DNA from: Silene latifolia | Lineage: Eukaryota; Streptophyta; Magnoliopsida; Caryophyllales; Caryophyllaceae | Length of the DNA stretch: 64,000 nt | Assembly: GCF_048544455.1 (NCBI RefSeq) | Contig: NC_133538.1 | Span: 38,172,969-38,236,968 of the forward strand | Direction of reading: 5' to 3' | Shown here: positions 36,271 to 47,937 of the stretch, in pieces | Layout of the letters: each line of letters begins with the position of its first letter | Position numbering within the stretch: the stretch's first letter is position 1 | Program-made: the position numbers and the translations under genes | The notes under the pieces: model-generated | What the model was told of the DNA's origin: nothing | Database searches by the model: none | Seen by the model: the letters and a program-made list of their open reading frames with translations, nothing else

Positions 36271-38511
36271 TGTGGCACCCCTCGTTAAAGTAACTAAAAG
36301 TAACTAGTAAATCGTGGCGGAAACACGAGATTTTTAAAACTTTTAAGGCTTCTAATGAAGTCCAACGCGAGGCATCACCAACACGATAAATAAGTTTAGT
36401 TAGTTAAATTTAAGTTTACAACACAAGTCTATTTATTGGGGAAAAGATATCCCACGAATTAACATAAGTTCAAAAGTAGGTGAGTCTATCAAGTGATAAC
36501 TAAATAAGGTCCGAGGTAAGAACTCGCTAGCTCACACGGTCTTCCCCACTTAGCTTCATCACCAACCTGTCATTCATAATAGATATGAAAGCCACAGTCA
36601 GTGGGGAGTAACTCAGGGTTCTCCCAGCCACAATATGTCAAAATGCAAGTAATTAAGAATTTAATTAAGCAAACAAGCATAAGAGTAAATACCTACGGTA
36701 TTAAGAAAATCATGATTTGTGGGCATAAGAAAATAGGAATGGTAAAGCACAAATGAGAGAAGAATTATTAGGTCAAACTGTCACATATCAACTCGACTCA
36801 AATGTAAGACAATTACAAAGTATAGACTCAAACAAGACAACCCTCTAGACTCCAACCTCTTGGTAGGACGACGATCATAATACGGTGCTAGTCTAAACCT
36901 GGCCAGACTCTCGGGATGGACGACACCCGATTCGACAAACGATACCAAATCGTATCCAAGACTCGAAATATGGTACACCTAACCGTGCCCGAAAGTCGAG
37001 TAACCTCAAGCGGAACCTTGTCACCTAACCGTGACCCCTGGTCCGAAGAGGCGGAAGGAAAAATAGCCCAACTCGGAAACAATGGCACCTAACCGTGACC
37101 CAATGTCCGAGGGCAAACAAATAGGGAATGTCGAGTAGTCTCACAATGTAAAACGTCACACTCGGGTCCGAACAAGAACCATAACCATTTTGCATGTTCA
37201 TAACATTAATGAGTCTTAATGTAACTAATTATCGATAGGAAGGAAGATACATGCATAACTCAATCGTTATTAGAAGTCACAAGTGAAATAGAGCAAACAG
37301 GGGGACTCCCAAATGTAGTGGTGTGGTGTCCGGGCCACCGGCGGGGGACAACATGCCAAAATCGAAATTTAATAAAACTTACATGCACTCCCGGCCCGGC
37401 AAGAGACCGCTGCTGGTCCACCTACTGAATACGGCCAAATTTCAAAAAACACATAAAACCTTCAGTGCACTCCCAGCCGGTCAGTAGACCGGCCGCCGGT
37501 CACCCGGCTGGGAATACGCCCAAACTCAAAATCACCTAAAACCCTCAGTGTACTCCCAGGTCAAAGAGACCGCCCGGTCACCCTACTGGGACTACAGCTT
37601 ACTAAAATATGTCCAAAACATACAGAATCTCCCCCGTGGTCAAGAGGCATTCCGCGGCCCACCTACTGGGACTACAAACACACGGGTTCAATGCAAAACA
37701 CTTCCAAACCATTTGAAACCAACAAAAATTGTTTCTCATCAATTGTTTACGTATCCTAGCATGATTCTAACTCGGAAAAACAACATATTTGAGCATGTGA
37801 ATGGGAAATTTCGGATTCAAGAGATGTAGCATGAGATTTTCATCCAAACATGTGAGAGTTTCAAACAAGCATGATATTCAACATTCAAATTAGCACCAAT
37901 CATGAAAGATACAACTTTTAACATTCATATGAGATTATAACTATATAAAACCACACAATTTTAACATAAAAGTCGAGTAACCCATCACCGTTACCTTTTT
38001 GCACTTCAATCTTCTAAAGACTCGTCAATGATGTAGCTATCCTCCTCCGGGTTGTCCAAATTCTCCCTTAGAAAGAAGGGAAATGAGAAAAGGAAGAGAA
38101 TGGCGTGAAAAGGAACGAGATTGGTGAAGAATTGAGTGAATTATGGTGATTTTAGGGTTGAGAGCAAAGGGTTTAACAATGGTGGAGTGGTTGTTGGGGA
38201 ATTTCAGAAATTAGAATGAGGGAGATGAAGTTGTGAGGGTTTAGTTGGGGGTTAGTGTAGAGGAAAGAGGAGGGAAAAGACCCATGAGCCAAGTTAAGCC
38301 CAATAACTCAAAATGAGTCGGTATCCACTAGAATTTTCGTCCCAAGTCTACTATAACTCGAGACGGAGAATAATATTATTAAAATCTACACTATTATTAC
38401 CGTTACACGGCTATGACGATGTTTTATGAAAATAAGCTTTAAAAAAATAATTATTTAATAAAAATTACTTAAAAATTTATTTAAAATATAAGGAGAGCGC
38501 GGGGTGTTACA
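36271..38511. mobile_element. Solo LTR (Tekay/Del-like ends) in the transposase gene
   Basis: Begins TGTGGCACCCCTCG and ends CGCGGGGTGTTACA, TG...CA with complementary CACCCC/GGGGTG ends. It is flanked by the 5-bp target duplication CAGAG (36266-36270, 38512-38516). Taking it out with one CAGAG rejoins the transposase reading frame. No gag/pol coding inside 2241 bp, so it reads as a solo LTR. Ends of this type are what I remember for Tekay/Del chromovirus LTRs (inference). Confidence 0.7.
37380..37680. repeat. Degenerate ~80-bp repeats in solo LTR
   Basis: Four units with CACTCCC, (A)GAGACCGC, GGTCNNCCTACTGGGA and CTACA words (for example near 37385, 37470, 37550, 37630). Confidence 0.65.
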
Positions 38512-38830
38512 CAGAGTTCCGTCAGATAGTTGGTGTTCTCAAAACTTTACCTGCTGAACACACGGAAGAGTTATCATCCCTCCTAGTTGAGTTCCGGCAG
38601 AAGTTATGTATTGAACCGCTTACAAAAGACCAAGAGATGGAGATGTTGTTGGGCTGCAGCTCGTCGTCTGAAGTCACTATCCACCCTCCGGAACAAGCAC
38701 GCAACAAGGGCAAAAAAAAGATTGAAGTCGGCTAAACAACAGGCCATTGAAAAAGCAGCCAAGCCAAAGAGACTATGTGCATACTGCAAAGAAAGAGTTA
38801 CCCACGACAGAGAACATGCCCTCTTCGCAT

Positions 38831-39183
38831 AGGCTGATGTAGCTGCTGAGAAAGCAACTAAAAAAAAAAAGTTTGATACTTTTTATGATGTTACAAAGAA
38901 TAACATTGTGACCTTAGCAATAATTAGTAGGATTTTGTGTTGCTCTGACAATAATATGTCACAGTAAAAATAAAAAGTAGAATTGTGTGTTGCTGTGGCA
39001 ATAACATGTCACAGTAAAAAGTCATTCGATTTTCCTACATCATAGTTAACATTTTATACAGCACTTACAACATTTTATACAGCAATAAATATTGTTTTAG
39101 GACCATTGTCCGTCCCGTTTTAGGAGCATATTTCCTAAGTTTTACAGTAACAGTGTTATACAATTTGTTATACGATTTGTTTT
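38831..39183. other. Spacer 3' of the transposase gene
   Basis: AT-rich with GTCACAGTAAAAAGT repeated at about 38958 and 39006. Likely the 3' UTR and flank of the transposase gene. Confidence 0.4.
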
Positions 39184-41770
39184 GTTTAAGGAAAATGGTT
39201 TAGGGTTGGATTAGGCGGCTCCGCGAAGCGGTTCCGCCTAATCCAACCCTAAACCCTTTTCCATCCCGTTTTAGAAACGTTTTTCCCCAAATTTAAATCC
39301 CGTCCACGACAGGGTATCACTCGTCCTTCCCTAGGGTTTAGTTTTGGTTTTATTGTAACACTGTTGTACTACGAACAACCTTTGTTTAAGGAAAAGGGTT
39401 TAGGGTTGGATTAGGCGGCTCCGCGAAGCGGTTCCGCCTAATCCAACCCTAAACCCTTTTCCGTCCCGTTTTAGGAGCGTTTTTCCCCAAATTTAAATCC
39501 CGTCCACAACAGGGTATCACCCGTCCTTCCCTAGGGTTTAGTTTTGGTTTTTTTGCACCACGATTTATTAAGGAAAAGGGTTTAGGGTTGTATTAGGCGG
39601 CTCAGCGGCGGCCGCCTAATCCAACCCTAAACCCTTTTCCGTCCCGCTTTAGGAGCGTTTTTCCCCAAATTTAAATCCCGTCCACGACAGGTATCACCGT
39701 CCTTCCCTAGGGTTTAGTTTTGGTTTTTTTGCACCACGATTTTTTAAGGAAAAGGGTTTAGGGTTGGATTAGATGGCTCCGCGAAGCGGTGCCGCCTAAT
39801 CCAACCCTAAACCCTTTTCCGTCCCGTTTTAAGAGCTTTTTTTCTCAAATTTAAATCCCGTCCACGACAGGGTATCACCCGTCCTTCCCTAGGGTTTAGT
39901 TTTGATTTTACTTTGTAACACTGTTGTTGTACTACGAGCAACCTTTGTTTAAGGAAAAGGGTTTAGGGTTGGATTAGGCGGCTCCGGTGCCGCCTAATCC
40001 AACCCTTAACCCATTTCCGTCCCGTTTTTAGGAGCGGTTTTCCCGAAATTTAAATCCCGTCCACGACAGGTATCACCGTCCTTCCTAGGGTTTAGTTTTG
40101 GTTTTTTCGCACCACGATTTTTTTTAAGGAAAAGGGTTTAGGGTTGGATTAGGCGGCTCCGCGAAGCGGTGCCGCCTAATCCAACCCTAAATCCTTTTCC
40201 GTCCCGTTTTAGGAGCGTTTTTCCTCAAATTTAAATCCCGTCCACGACAGGGTATCACCCGTCCTTCCCTAGGGTTTAGTTTTGGTTTTATCTTGTAACA
40301 CTCGTTGTACTACGAACAACCTTTGTTTAAGGAAAAGGGTTTAGGGTTGGATTAGGCGGCTCCGCGAAGCAGTGCCGCCTAATCCAACCCTAAACCCTTT
40401 TCCGTCCCGTTTTAGGAGCGTTTTCCCCAAATTTAAATCCCGTCCACGACAGGGTATCATCCGTCCTTCCCTAGGGTTTAGTTTTGGTTTTACTGTAACA
40501 CTGTTGTACTACAACCAACCTTTCTTTAAGGAAAAGGGTTTAGGGTTGGATTAGGCGGCTCCGCGAAGCGGTGCCGCCTAATCCAACCCTAAACCCTTTT
40601 CCGTCCCGTTTTAGGAGCGTTTTTCCCCAAATTTAAATCCCGTCCACGACAGGGTATCACCCGTCCTTCCCTAGGGTTTAGTTTTGGTTTTTTTGCACCA
40701 CGATTTTTTAAGGAAAAGGGTTTAGGGTTGGATTAGATGGCTCCGCGAAGCGGTGCCGCCTAATCCAACCCTAAACCCTTTTCCGTCCCGTTTTAAGAGC
40801 TTTTTTTCTCAAATTTAAATCCCGTCCACGACAGGGTATCACCCGTCCTTCCCTAGGGTTTAGTTTTGATTTTACTGTAACACTGTTGTACTACGAGCAA
40901 CCTTTGTTTAAGGAAAAGGGTTTAGGGTTGGATTAGGCGGCTCCGCGAAGCGGTGCCGCCTAATCCAACCCTTAACCCATTTCCGTCCCGTTTTAGGAGC
41001 GGTTTTCCCGAAATTTAAATCCCGTCCACGACAGGGTATCAGCCGTCCTTCCCTAGGGTTTAGTTTTGGTTTTTTCGCACCACGATTTTTTAAGGAAAAG
41101 GGTTTAGGGTTGGATTAGGCGGCTCCGCGAAGCGGTGCCGCCTAATCCAACCCTAAATCCTTTTCCGTCCCGTTTTAGGAGCGTTTTTCCTCAAATTTAA
41201 ATCCCGTCCACGACAGGGTATCACCCGTCCTTCCCTAGGGTTTAGTTTTGGTTTTACTGTAACACTGTTGTACTACGAACAACCTTTGTTTAAGGAAAAG
41301 GGTTTAGGGTTGGATTAGGCGGCTCCGCGAAGCGGTGCCGCCTAATCCAACCCTAAACCCTTTTCCGTCCCGTTTTAGGAGCGTTTTCCCCCAAATTTAA
41401 ATCCCGTCCACGACAGGGTATCATCCGTCCTTCCCTAGGGTTTAGTTTTGGTTTTACTGTAACACTGTTGTACTACAACCAACCTTTCTTTAAGGAAAAG
41501 GGTTTAGGGTTGGATTAGGCGGCTCCGCGAAGCGGTGCCGCCTAATCCAACCCTAAACCCTTTTCCGTCCCGTTTTAGGAGCGTTTTTCCCCAAATTTAA
41601 ATCCCGTCCACGACAGGGTATCACCCGTGCTTCCCTAGGGTATAGTTTTGGTTTTTTTGCACCACGATTTATTAAGGAAAAGAGTTTAGGGTTGGATTAC
41701 GCGGCTCCGCGAAGCGGTGCCGCCTAATCCAACCCTAAACCCTTTTCCGTCCCGTTTTAGGAGCGTTTTT
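39184..41770. repeat. Hairpin satellite: 14 tandem monomers with telomere-like arms
   Basis: Hairpins start near 39190, 39389, 39571, 39747, 39951, 40127, 40329, 40529, 40711, 40911, 41092, 41293, 41493 and 41674. Each has arm GGAAAAGGGTTTAGGGTTGG, ATTAGGCGGC, a centre TCCGCGAAGCGGT (itself CCGC-GAA-GCGG) and the full complementary arm ending CCCTTTTCC. That gives about 35 bp of stem with one T-T mismatch in most copies. The arms contain GGGTTTAGGG. Spacers are two types: one with ACTGTAACACTGTTGTACTA (~200-bp monomer) and one with TTTTGCACCACGATTTTTTA (~180-bp monomer). It is located between convergent genes. Confidence 0.93.
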
Positions 41771-41993
41771 TGACAATTTTAAACATAGTTACATAATCGT
41801 TGTTCAATTTAATATACCACAATTCTAATAGTAAATTGGACAATTAACCGAATTAAGATGTCATTCATTAAAAACAAGTGTTACAAACACTGATTACAAA
41901 CGAAATACTTAGATACGATGAAATGAGTTAACTTAAATATAAGTCATCACGGTAAGCATAAACTGTAATGTGATAAAGGAAATATTAAATCTT

Positions 41994-42443
41994 TTACTCC
42001 CTTCTTAGTCGTTTATTCACAGGAGGAGAATGAACGCGGCTTTCGCCCTCTAGCAACTCGTTTTTCAGATTATTCCTGTAACCTTCCATCTCTTCAATAG
42101 CTTTGACAACAAGAGGCCACTTCCTGTTAATCGAAGGGTTGAGTTTAGCATATGACTCCCTAAGAGCTGTAACACCAAGGAGAAATTGACGGTCTAAATC
42201 AGTTTCAGTGTATTTCTTCAGCTTATTTTCTTCTAGCTGTTTCCCAATACACTTGTTTTCCGCCATCAGAAACTTGAGATGAGCTTGATTGTTCAAGTCA
42301 TTTTCAAGCACTTGTACTCGTTCTAGCATTTCTATTACCTTACCATCAGATGATATAACCTGCTCAAGTAATGAATCTCTATGCCTTGTCATTTCTTCCA
42401 GTTCAAACTTGGTGTCTTCTAGTTTCCTTTGAATTCGTTCCAT
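41994..42443 (-). CDS. 149-aa coiled-coil protein, unidentified
   Basis: Starts MERIQRKLEDTKFELEEMTR and is a near-continuous heptad-type helix for about 75 residues (LEEMTRHRDSLLEQVI, VLENDLNNQAHLKFL). A middle part follows with LLGVTALRESYAKLNPSI and KWPLVVKAIEEMEGYRNNLK. The tail is RVHSPPVNKRLRRE, which looks like a nuclear-localisation signal. Single open exon, ATG preceded by an A-rich leader. It lies last in the row of minus-strand genes of the MULE, 220 bp from the hairpin array. I do not recognise a family. Similar coiled-coil ORFs could be part of the Ulp1-like polyprotein gene, split by a stop. Confidence 0.6.
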   Translation of the reverse strand: MERIQRKLEDTKFELEEMTRHRDSLLEQVISSDGKVIEMLERVQVLENDLNNQAHLKFLMAENKCIGKQLEENKLKKYTETDLDRQFLLGVTALRESYAKLNPSINRKWPLVVKAIEEMEGYRNNLKNELLEGESRVHSPPVNKRLRRE

Positions 42444-42789
42444 TTTTCTTTTGCTGCAACAAAAAAAAAAAAAAAACCTATTAAAACAGAAAAATAAACT
42501 GTTTTCCCTAAATTAGAGAAAACAAAATCTATTTATAAACAAACATAAACTGTTTTCCCTCAATTAGAGCAAGGTAGTCATATAATAAATGAAATTTTAG
42601 CAACAGTTGTAATATTAAACCATCCATAATCTTTATAGATATTTAATATTACAAAAGATTAAAAAAAAATTAGACATGAAAAACCTTTGAATTTGTCGTG
42701 GCTTATTTTTTTGTTTAGAAAATGAAGTGTAAATGTTGAATGAAAATGAGATTATTTATAGATAATTGAAAAAAAACAAAACAGTTTAA

Positions 42790-43410
42790 AAAAAATAAAA
42801 AAAATAACTGCCTTGAAAAATGTCACTTTGAACAAAGTGAAAAACTGTTTTAGAAAGATAACTGCTGCAGATTGTAGAATTCAAAGCGTCAAAACCGTCT
42901 GTTATTACAAGAACATAATTGTGTTTTTTTAAATGAGATTATTTATAGATAATTGTGAAAAACAAAACAGTTATTTTTTTTTTTTAAAAAAATTAACTGC
43001 TTTAAAAACCACTTTTATTAACTGCTTTGAAAACTGTTTTTAAATGATGATTGATGTTAACCACGTGCATGTTCCCCATAATTAAGTCCATTATAAATGC
43101 TTGCACAGAGTGGAGAATTCAAAGCGTCAAAATCTTTTATTATAATTTTCATTTATTACTATCACGATGTTACGAACATTATTTTCATTTTGTCTCGACT
43201 TTTTTTGTTTAAAAAAAAACACTAACATTTTAAAAACTGTTTTCAAAATTAAATGCTTTAAAAAAACAGTTAATTTTTGAATTCCAAAAGACAAAATAAG
43301 ACATGAAATTTATCCAACCCATGTTTCGTTTTCCCTATGAAGTGTAGTTATAATAAATTGCAAAGAGTGAAGAATTCAAAACGTCAAATTATGTTTTCTC
43401 TTTTCACTTT
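42790..43410. repeat. Degenerate ~240-bp tandem repeats
   Basis: Three copies of (G/A)AGAATTCAAAGCGTCAAAA at about 42877, 43113 and 43374, each preceded by AACTG/TTTTAAAAACTG-rich sequence. Upstream of the coiled-coil gene on its strand, so possibly promoter or UTR sequence. 42444-42790 shows nothing. Confidence 0.6.
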
Positions 43411-43584
43411 TGAAATCTGTCACATCTTTATTCTGATAATATAGTTAATGAATTCTGCATATAATAAGTTCTTCACACAAGAATAAAAACTTATTTGTAA
43501 TATATTCCAAAATATTCCAAAATATGTTCCACTGTCTATGACTGCCACTATTACGTTGTTAAAGTAACATTGTTTTAGAGTACA

Positions 43585-44720
43585 TCACTTGATTTTCACT
43601 TTAAAACGAAGTACATGCATTTCGGTGTTGAGTGGCTTCGGTTCATTCTCAATCGGTGGTTCTTTGTCTGACAATTCATCTTCCGTTGCCTTCCCTTTGA
43701 GCATTCTAGCGGCTTCCTCCTCCTGCACTATATCGGCGATTGTTTTCTTTGATTTTTTGAAGATTTCAACAGCGTCCAACAATTCAGCCCGTATTTTGTT
43801 GATGTTAGCCATGAGCAAACATGCAGCAATTAATACACACACAGAAGTAGTGATAGCCAGCCAAACAAGGTATAAAAATAAGTTCGGCATTAAGTCTGTA
43901 ATTTGCCTTGCTCGCGTTGATGAAATTATCCCAAATTTCAAACAACTCGTTCTTTATATCAGACTATTCTCTATCCTCCTGCATCACATCCAGTAGAGCA
44001 TGCTGTAGTTTTTAAAAAAAAAATAAAAAAAAAATGTAAGGGTTAGATTTCCCTTGTAAAAGAATCATATGTTATTAAACAGAAGCAGACATTTAACACC
44101 GATGCAACTTACCATGTGACCTAGTCCTAAGAAAAGTATGGTTGGCCCTGCTGCCCTTGTGCCTCTTTTGCTGTTCTCGACATAATTCAAGAGTAGAGAC
44201 CAGCATTCAAACACCATCCAATTTGTGTGACTCCTAGGACGTAGTGAGAGTATATCAGCTCTTGTCAACCTCCTGTTGTCTCCAAACGCAGCCAGGATCT
44301 CACTGTTACAGAACCATAAGAGTTAGATTACTCAAGAGTTTTCGCAGAAACAGTGTTTAAAAAACACTTTTACAGAAACAGTGTAACGGTAACACTTTCA
44401 CGGTAACAACAAGTATTTTACCTTTTGTGGAAGTCGATATCATCCATAAACGAATAATCAAGAACGTGCCTTCTCAGATTAGTTGTACTGGACAGCAGTT
44501 TCTGATTTGCTCTCATAAATTCAGAGACTAGGAATATATCACCGTCAATTTCACCGTGACCTAGAGAACATCTCATAGCATCTTTATGAAATTTAAATAT
44601 TATCTCCTCATCTTCACCAATTGCTCTAGGAGAACGCTTGTAAGCAACCGACTTCACCCTCGGCTGTTTGGGCTCTTCCTCCTTTTGTTTTTCCTGTGGC
44701 TTCTTTGTTTTTTTCCTCTT
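43585..44720 (-). pseudogene. Second Ulp1-like protease copy (decayed)
   Basis: Exon 44418-44640: DEEIIFKFHKDAMRCSL, LLSSTTNLRRHVLDYSFMDD. Exon 44113-44302: LTRADILSLRPRSHTNWMVF, ECWSLLLNYVE, TILFLGLGHM. Exon about 43826-43995: NELFEIWDNFI, ELIFIPCLAGYHYFCVCIN, with an in-frame TAG before it. The same blocks in the same order occur in the copy at 56819-58180. The His region (GYHYFCVC) is present, but the Asp and DCG cysteine blocks are not found. 43585-43825 instead encodes a charged tail (KIRAELLDAVEIFKKSKKT). A Lys-rich segment (44640-44768) runs into the LTR of the Tat-type element. Likely inactive. Confidence 0.65.
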
Positions 44721-44726
44721 CCTTTT

Positions 44727-47700
44727 TGTGGACAAGGCCCTCGGGAACTGCGTCCGCGGGATCCACACTAGGCATAATCGACTCGAGGTTCTTTCGAATC
44801 GAATTAAGACATATTAGAGTCGCCACCAAGTTTTTTGGGAACTTGGAACCGTTCAAGTCAACTTTACACCTTTCATCGAAAAGCATAAAGCCAATCGACT
44901 ACGAGTGATTAAAGATAAAGACTTGTACCCTTTATCACTCGATTTGAATGACTCTCGTAATCCAATGGTATTTAGACGGATCCACAAACCATAGATCTTG
45001 AGTAAGGGGTGAGGGTACGTGTTGGGAAGCCCATAAGGACACCCAACCCCGCCCGTCAATAACGGCCTCTACTAAGTCAAGTATGGATTTCAAACAAGGT
45101 CATAGCTACTACGATATATGAAATGCAAACATCGTTTTAACCCTAACATGTGAAGTTTCTATGTCGATTTAGATGCAACTAAACTAACTTTGTCAAAGTT
45201 GTAATTTAGCATGTGGGTTGATTGATCTAAGCAACATATAAACGAAAGCAAATAAGGCTTAGGGGGAATGGGGGAGCCGTTGGGATCTACCTATTACAAA
45301 CCAGGCATTTCATGCCGACGCAACAATAAATTAAAGATACAACTCGATCTAAATACAATTGCTACATACAGAACCGTACACGACACATTACACGGCCAAT
45401 CGGCCTAGAAATCACAAGACAAGAGGGGTGGCCCACGGCTTACATGACTCACGGCCTTGGGTCACTCCTCGTGATGTGTGCTTTCACTTAATCTCATCGA
45501 ATTAGACATAGGGCTACGCACCAAAGCATGCATTAGCATAAACCGGGCCATGTTGCTTTAAACAACATGCGATTTACTACGCTCTTACATGCATTGGGAC
45601 ACAACCATCTAACCAAACAAAACTAAGGTTTTTGAAAGAGGTTTTGACTCGATAAAGGGAAACTAACTTGAAAATTACAACTCGATGAACAAACGATAAA
45701 TTACAAGTTATAAAGCGATAAAGAACAAGCGATTCATAAAACGGACGAAACCAGAAGGACCAAAAGACACGGCCAAATCACGGCCAAACCAAACACGGCT
45801 ACCCTAGGTCCTAGGTCAGGTTCATTAGTTAGATCAAATGATTGCAAAACAAACTCGAAACAAATTAGAAAACAAGTTGAAAACGACGTTGATCGGTTGA
45901 GATGATGTCGCGCAAAGGGGCATTCTACACGGCCTAAAAGGGGTCAAGTTAGGTCAAATTCGCTAATTAATTTAACTCATCGAGTGTCAATAAGAAGGTG
46001 CTAATCACGCACTCTCATACTAGCGAGAAATTATGTGAAAGAGAGATGCATTCGATTGAATTACAGAATTGTTAGTTGATTTTAAAGCTTATGTCGAAGC
46101 CACCTATCGTGTCTAATTAGGTTATTAAATTGATCTAATGTCATCTAAATAAGTTATATGTTAACAATCAGAAGTCATACTAACATGCAACGGGTCCTAA
46201 GGTGGGTCGAATTGGCCGAGACAAACAAAGGGTCAAAAACGAGGAGCGAAGTTAGAAATTCGTTATATTTATGCCCTACCTTGAACACGAGGATATGTAA
46301 ATGAGACGGGGGTGTACGACCGACTGATGTAGCGGTTTCTTTTCCCATCTCAAGTCAACGCGAGTGTTCATGGTGGTAGTTTAACTCATACTCGGACTAA
46401 ACTAGTTTCATAGTTAATTTACGATAAATAAAAAGCGATAAACAAACAAAACAAACTATAAGAAAAACAAACATAAAAACGAAATAAAAAAGGAGAAAGA
46501 GGAGGATTTGATGCACCCTCAACCTACATGTATCGTTGACACCGTCTTAGGTCGTAATCGATGGTAGATTTTATCTCGAGAGGCCGTCGTCGACGAAGAA
46601 ACAAAGCAAACACGCGTTTTTATCGAATCTGGACAGCAACTTTCAAACAGCGATTTCTCCCTCGTTTCACGATGAAAATTCGATTTAAAAGATGTTTTGA
46701 AAATTAGAAAGAGAGGAGAACAGAGATCTTAAAGCAAACCCTGCTCGTTTTGAGTTATTGGGCACGAAAAACGAGCACAAACAGAATCGGACAGACAGAA
46801 TAAATCATAAAACAGAGTGTATAACACTCTGTTTTTCGAGGGATTTCGTGTACTCTCAAGGGCAATTTGGCTCGTAAATCTTTGTCTAATGTGTAGATGG
46901 ATGTCATATGGTTAATTTGGAACAAGAAACTCGAATTTTGATGGAGGTTTGAAGGAGGAACGAATTGTTTTTCGAAGAGGACACACAAACTGTTCCAGTT
47001 TGGATGTCGGTTTTGTGGAGGGTTTTTGAGAGACAATTAAGGTTTGTTTCTGGGGTTTAAAGCTTGTGAGTGATGGTTGTATGTATTTAGAACTTATAGG
47101 AATGAATGTATGGTGAAGGGTGGGTATTTATAAGGAGTTAAAGTAGGGTAAAAGGGAGGAGAGGCAGACGGGCTCGGCTGAACATAGCTGCTGTCCAGCA
47201 GCTTTTGGGGGGTTTTCTAGGTGGTTAAGGTAAGGTAATATGGGTAGGATATTAGGGTATGGGTTAGGGTTAATGGGCACGGGTTTTGGTGGTATTTGGA
47301 GCGGGTTTTGGGCTCGGGATTGAGCTGCAAAAACAGGGGGCCGCTCGTGTTATGCGGGCTGTTTGGGGGTGATTTGGGGCATGATTTGGGCCGTGGTTAA
47401 GGGGGTTCGAACTGGGTTGGATGGGTAGAGGCTTAGGTTGGTTAGTGTACTCGATATTCGTGCCAACTCGTAAAGAAAACGGGCTCAAAAACCGAGCTAA
47501 AATCGAGCTCAAAAACGTGTGTTTAAAACGAGTTCTCGATTTTTAAATCGATTTTTCAAATCAATTAACACATTAAAATAAATGATTTTTCAAATCAAAT
47601 ATACTCATAAAAATGATTTTTCAAATCAAATATTTATTTTATTTTCAATAAAATAAACTTGGGAAAATAAATTCAAAATAAAATAAAATAAATTGAATTC

Positions 47701-47937
47701 ACCTAAAAAAGCCATAATTTAAATATCATTTAAATTAATAAAATGAACTCACTTAAAAAAAATTAATTTAAATATCATTTAAATTAATAAAATACTTCAT
47801 CGACGACGCCCATTCTACATCGTAAAACGAGCTCCAAATAATGACAATGACAACTAAAGAATACATGTGTCCTATCATCATCGGGTGTTTGTCGGGTTCT
47901 CTATAAATTCCAATATCGACGGATACGGGTATCTACA
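44727..47937 (-). repeat. 3' LTR of Tat/Ogre-like element
   Basis: Collinear with 53487-56698, with small indels (for example a few extra bases near 45280 and 46640). TATAAATA on the minus strand at 47125-47132. Confidence 0.92.
47125..47132 (-). promoter_or_regulatory. TATA box in LTR
   Basis: TATAAATA followed by CCCACCC on the minus strand. The equivalent in the other LTR is 55861-55868. Confidence 0.55.

Larger units (their letters stand above)
32986..38830 (+). pseudogene. FAR1/FRS-related MULE transposase, interrupted
   Basis: Exon 1 begins MDADSTDINMQT (32986-33022, donor GTAATT), then a roughly 0.95-kb intron. The FAR1 DNA-binding domain is at 34057-34280 (FRPTIGAVFASLEAGIKFYE), then a frameshift. 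The MULE transposase core lies at 34487-35030: SFDPTYGTNKYDMVF (first Asp) and MITDQCPGIKK (second Asp). 35144-35520 gives CMWHITQKI and MIESTNSFF (Glu). The SWIM zinc finger CECKLFERIGLLCRHIL is at 35630-36060. The C-terminus resumes after the solo LTR with FRQIVGVLKTLPAEH and a degraded zinc knuckle CAYCKERVTHDR (to 38826). Stops at 34282 and 34937, frameshifts and the insertion make this copy inactive. Confidence 0.88.

Noticed and set aside
39184..41770. CRISPR-like array or telomere remnant
   Set aside because: Monomers of 180-200 bp with internal hairpins and variable-length non-unique spacers are not a CRISPR. TTTAGGG occurs only once or twice per arm rather than in tandem, so it is not a telomere tract.
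43585..43941. Small membrane protein (NLFLYLVWLAITTSVCVLIA)
   Set aside because: The hydrophobic stretch is the wrong frame of the Ulp1-like block ELIFIPCLAGYHYFCVCIN; only the charged tail may be real.
44626..45059. ORFs spanning the MULE/LTR junction (also 53419-53822)
   Set aside because: They run across the insertion point and recur in both LTRs; no protein-family content.
47270..47512. Pro/Asn-rich ORF repeated at 56029-56271
   Set aside because: It lies in the LTR, is low complexity and has no homology I recognise.
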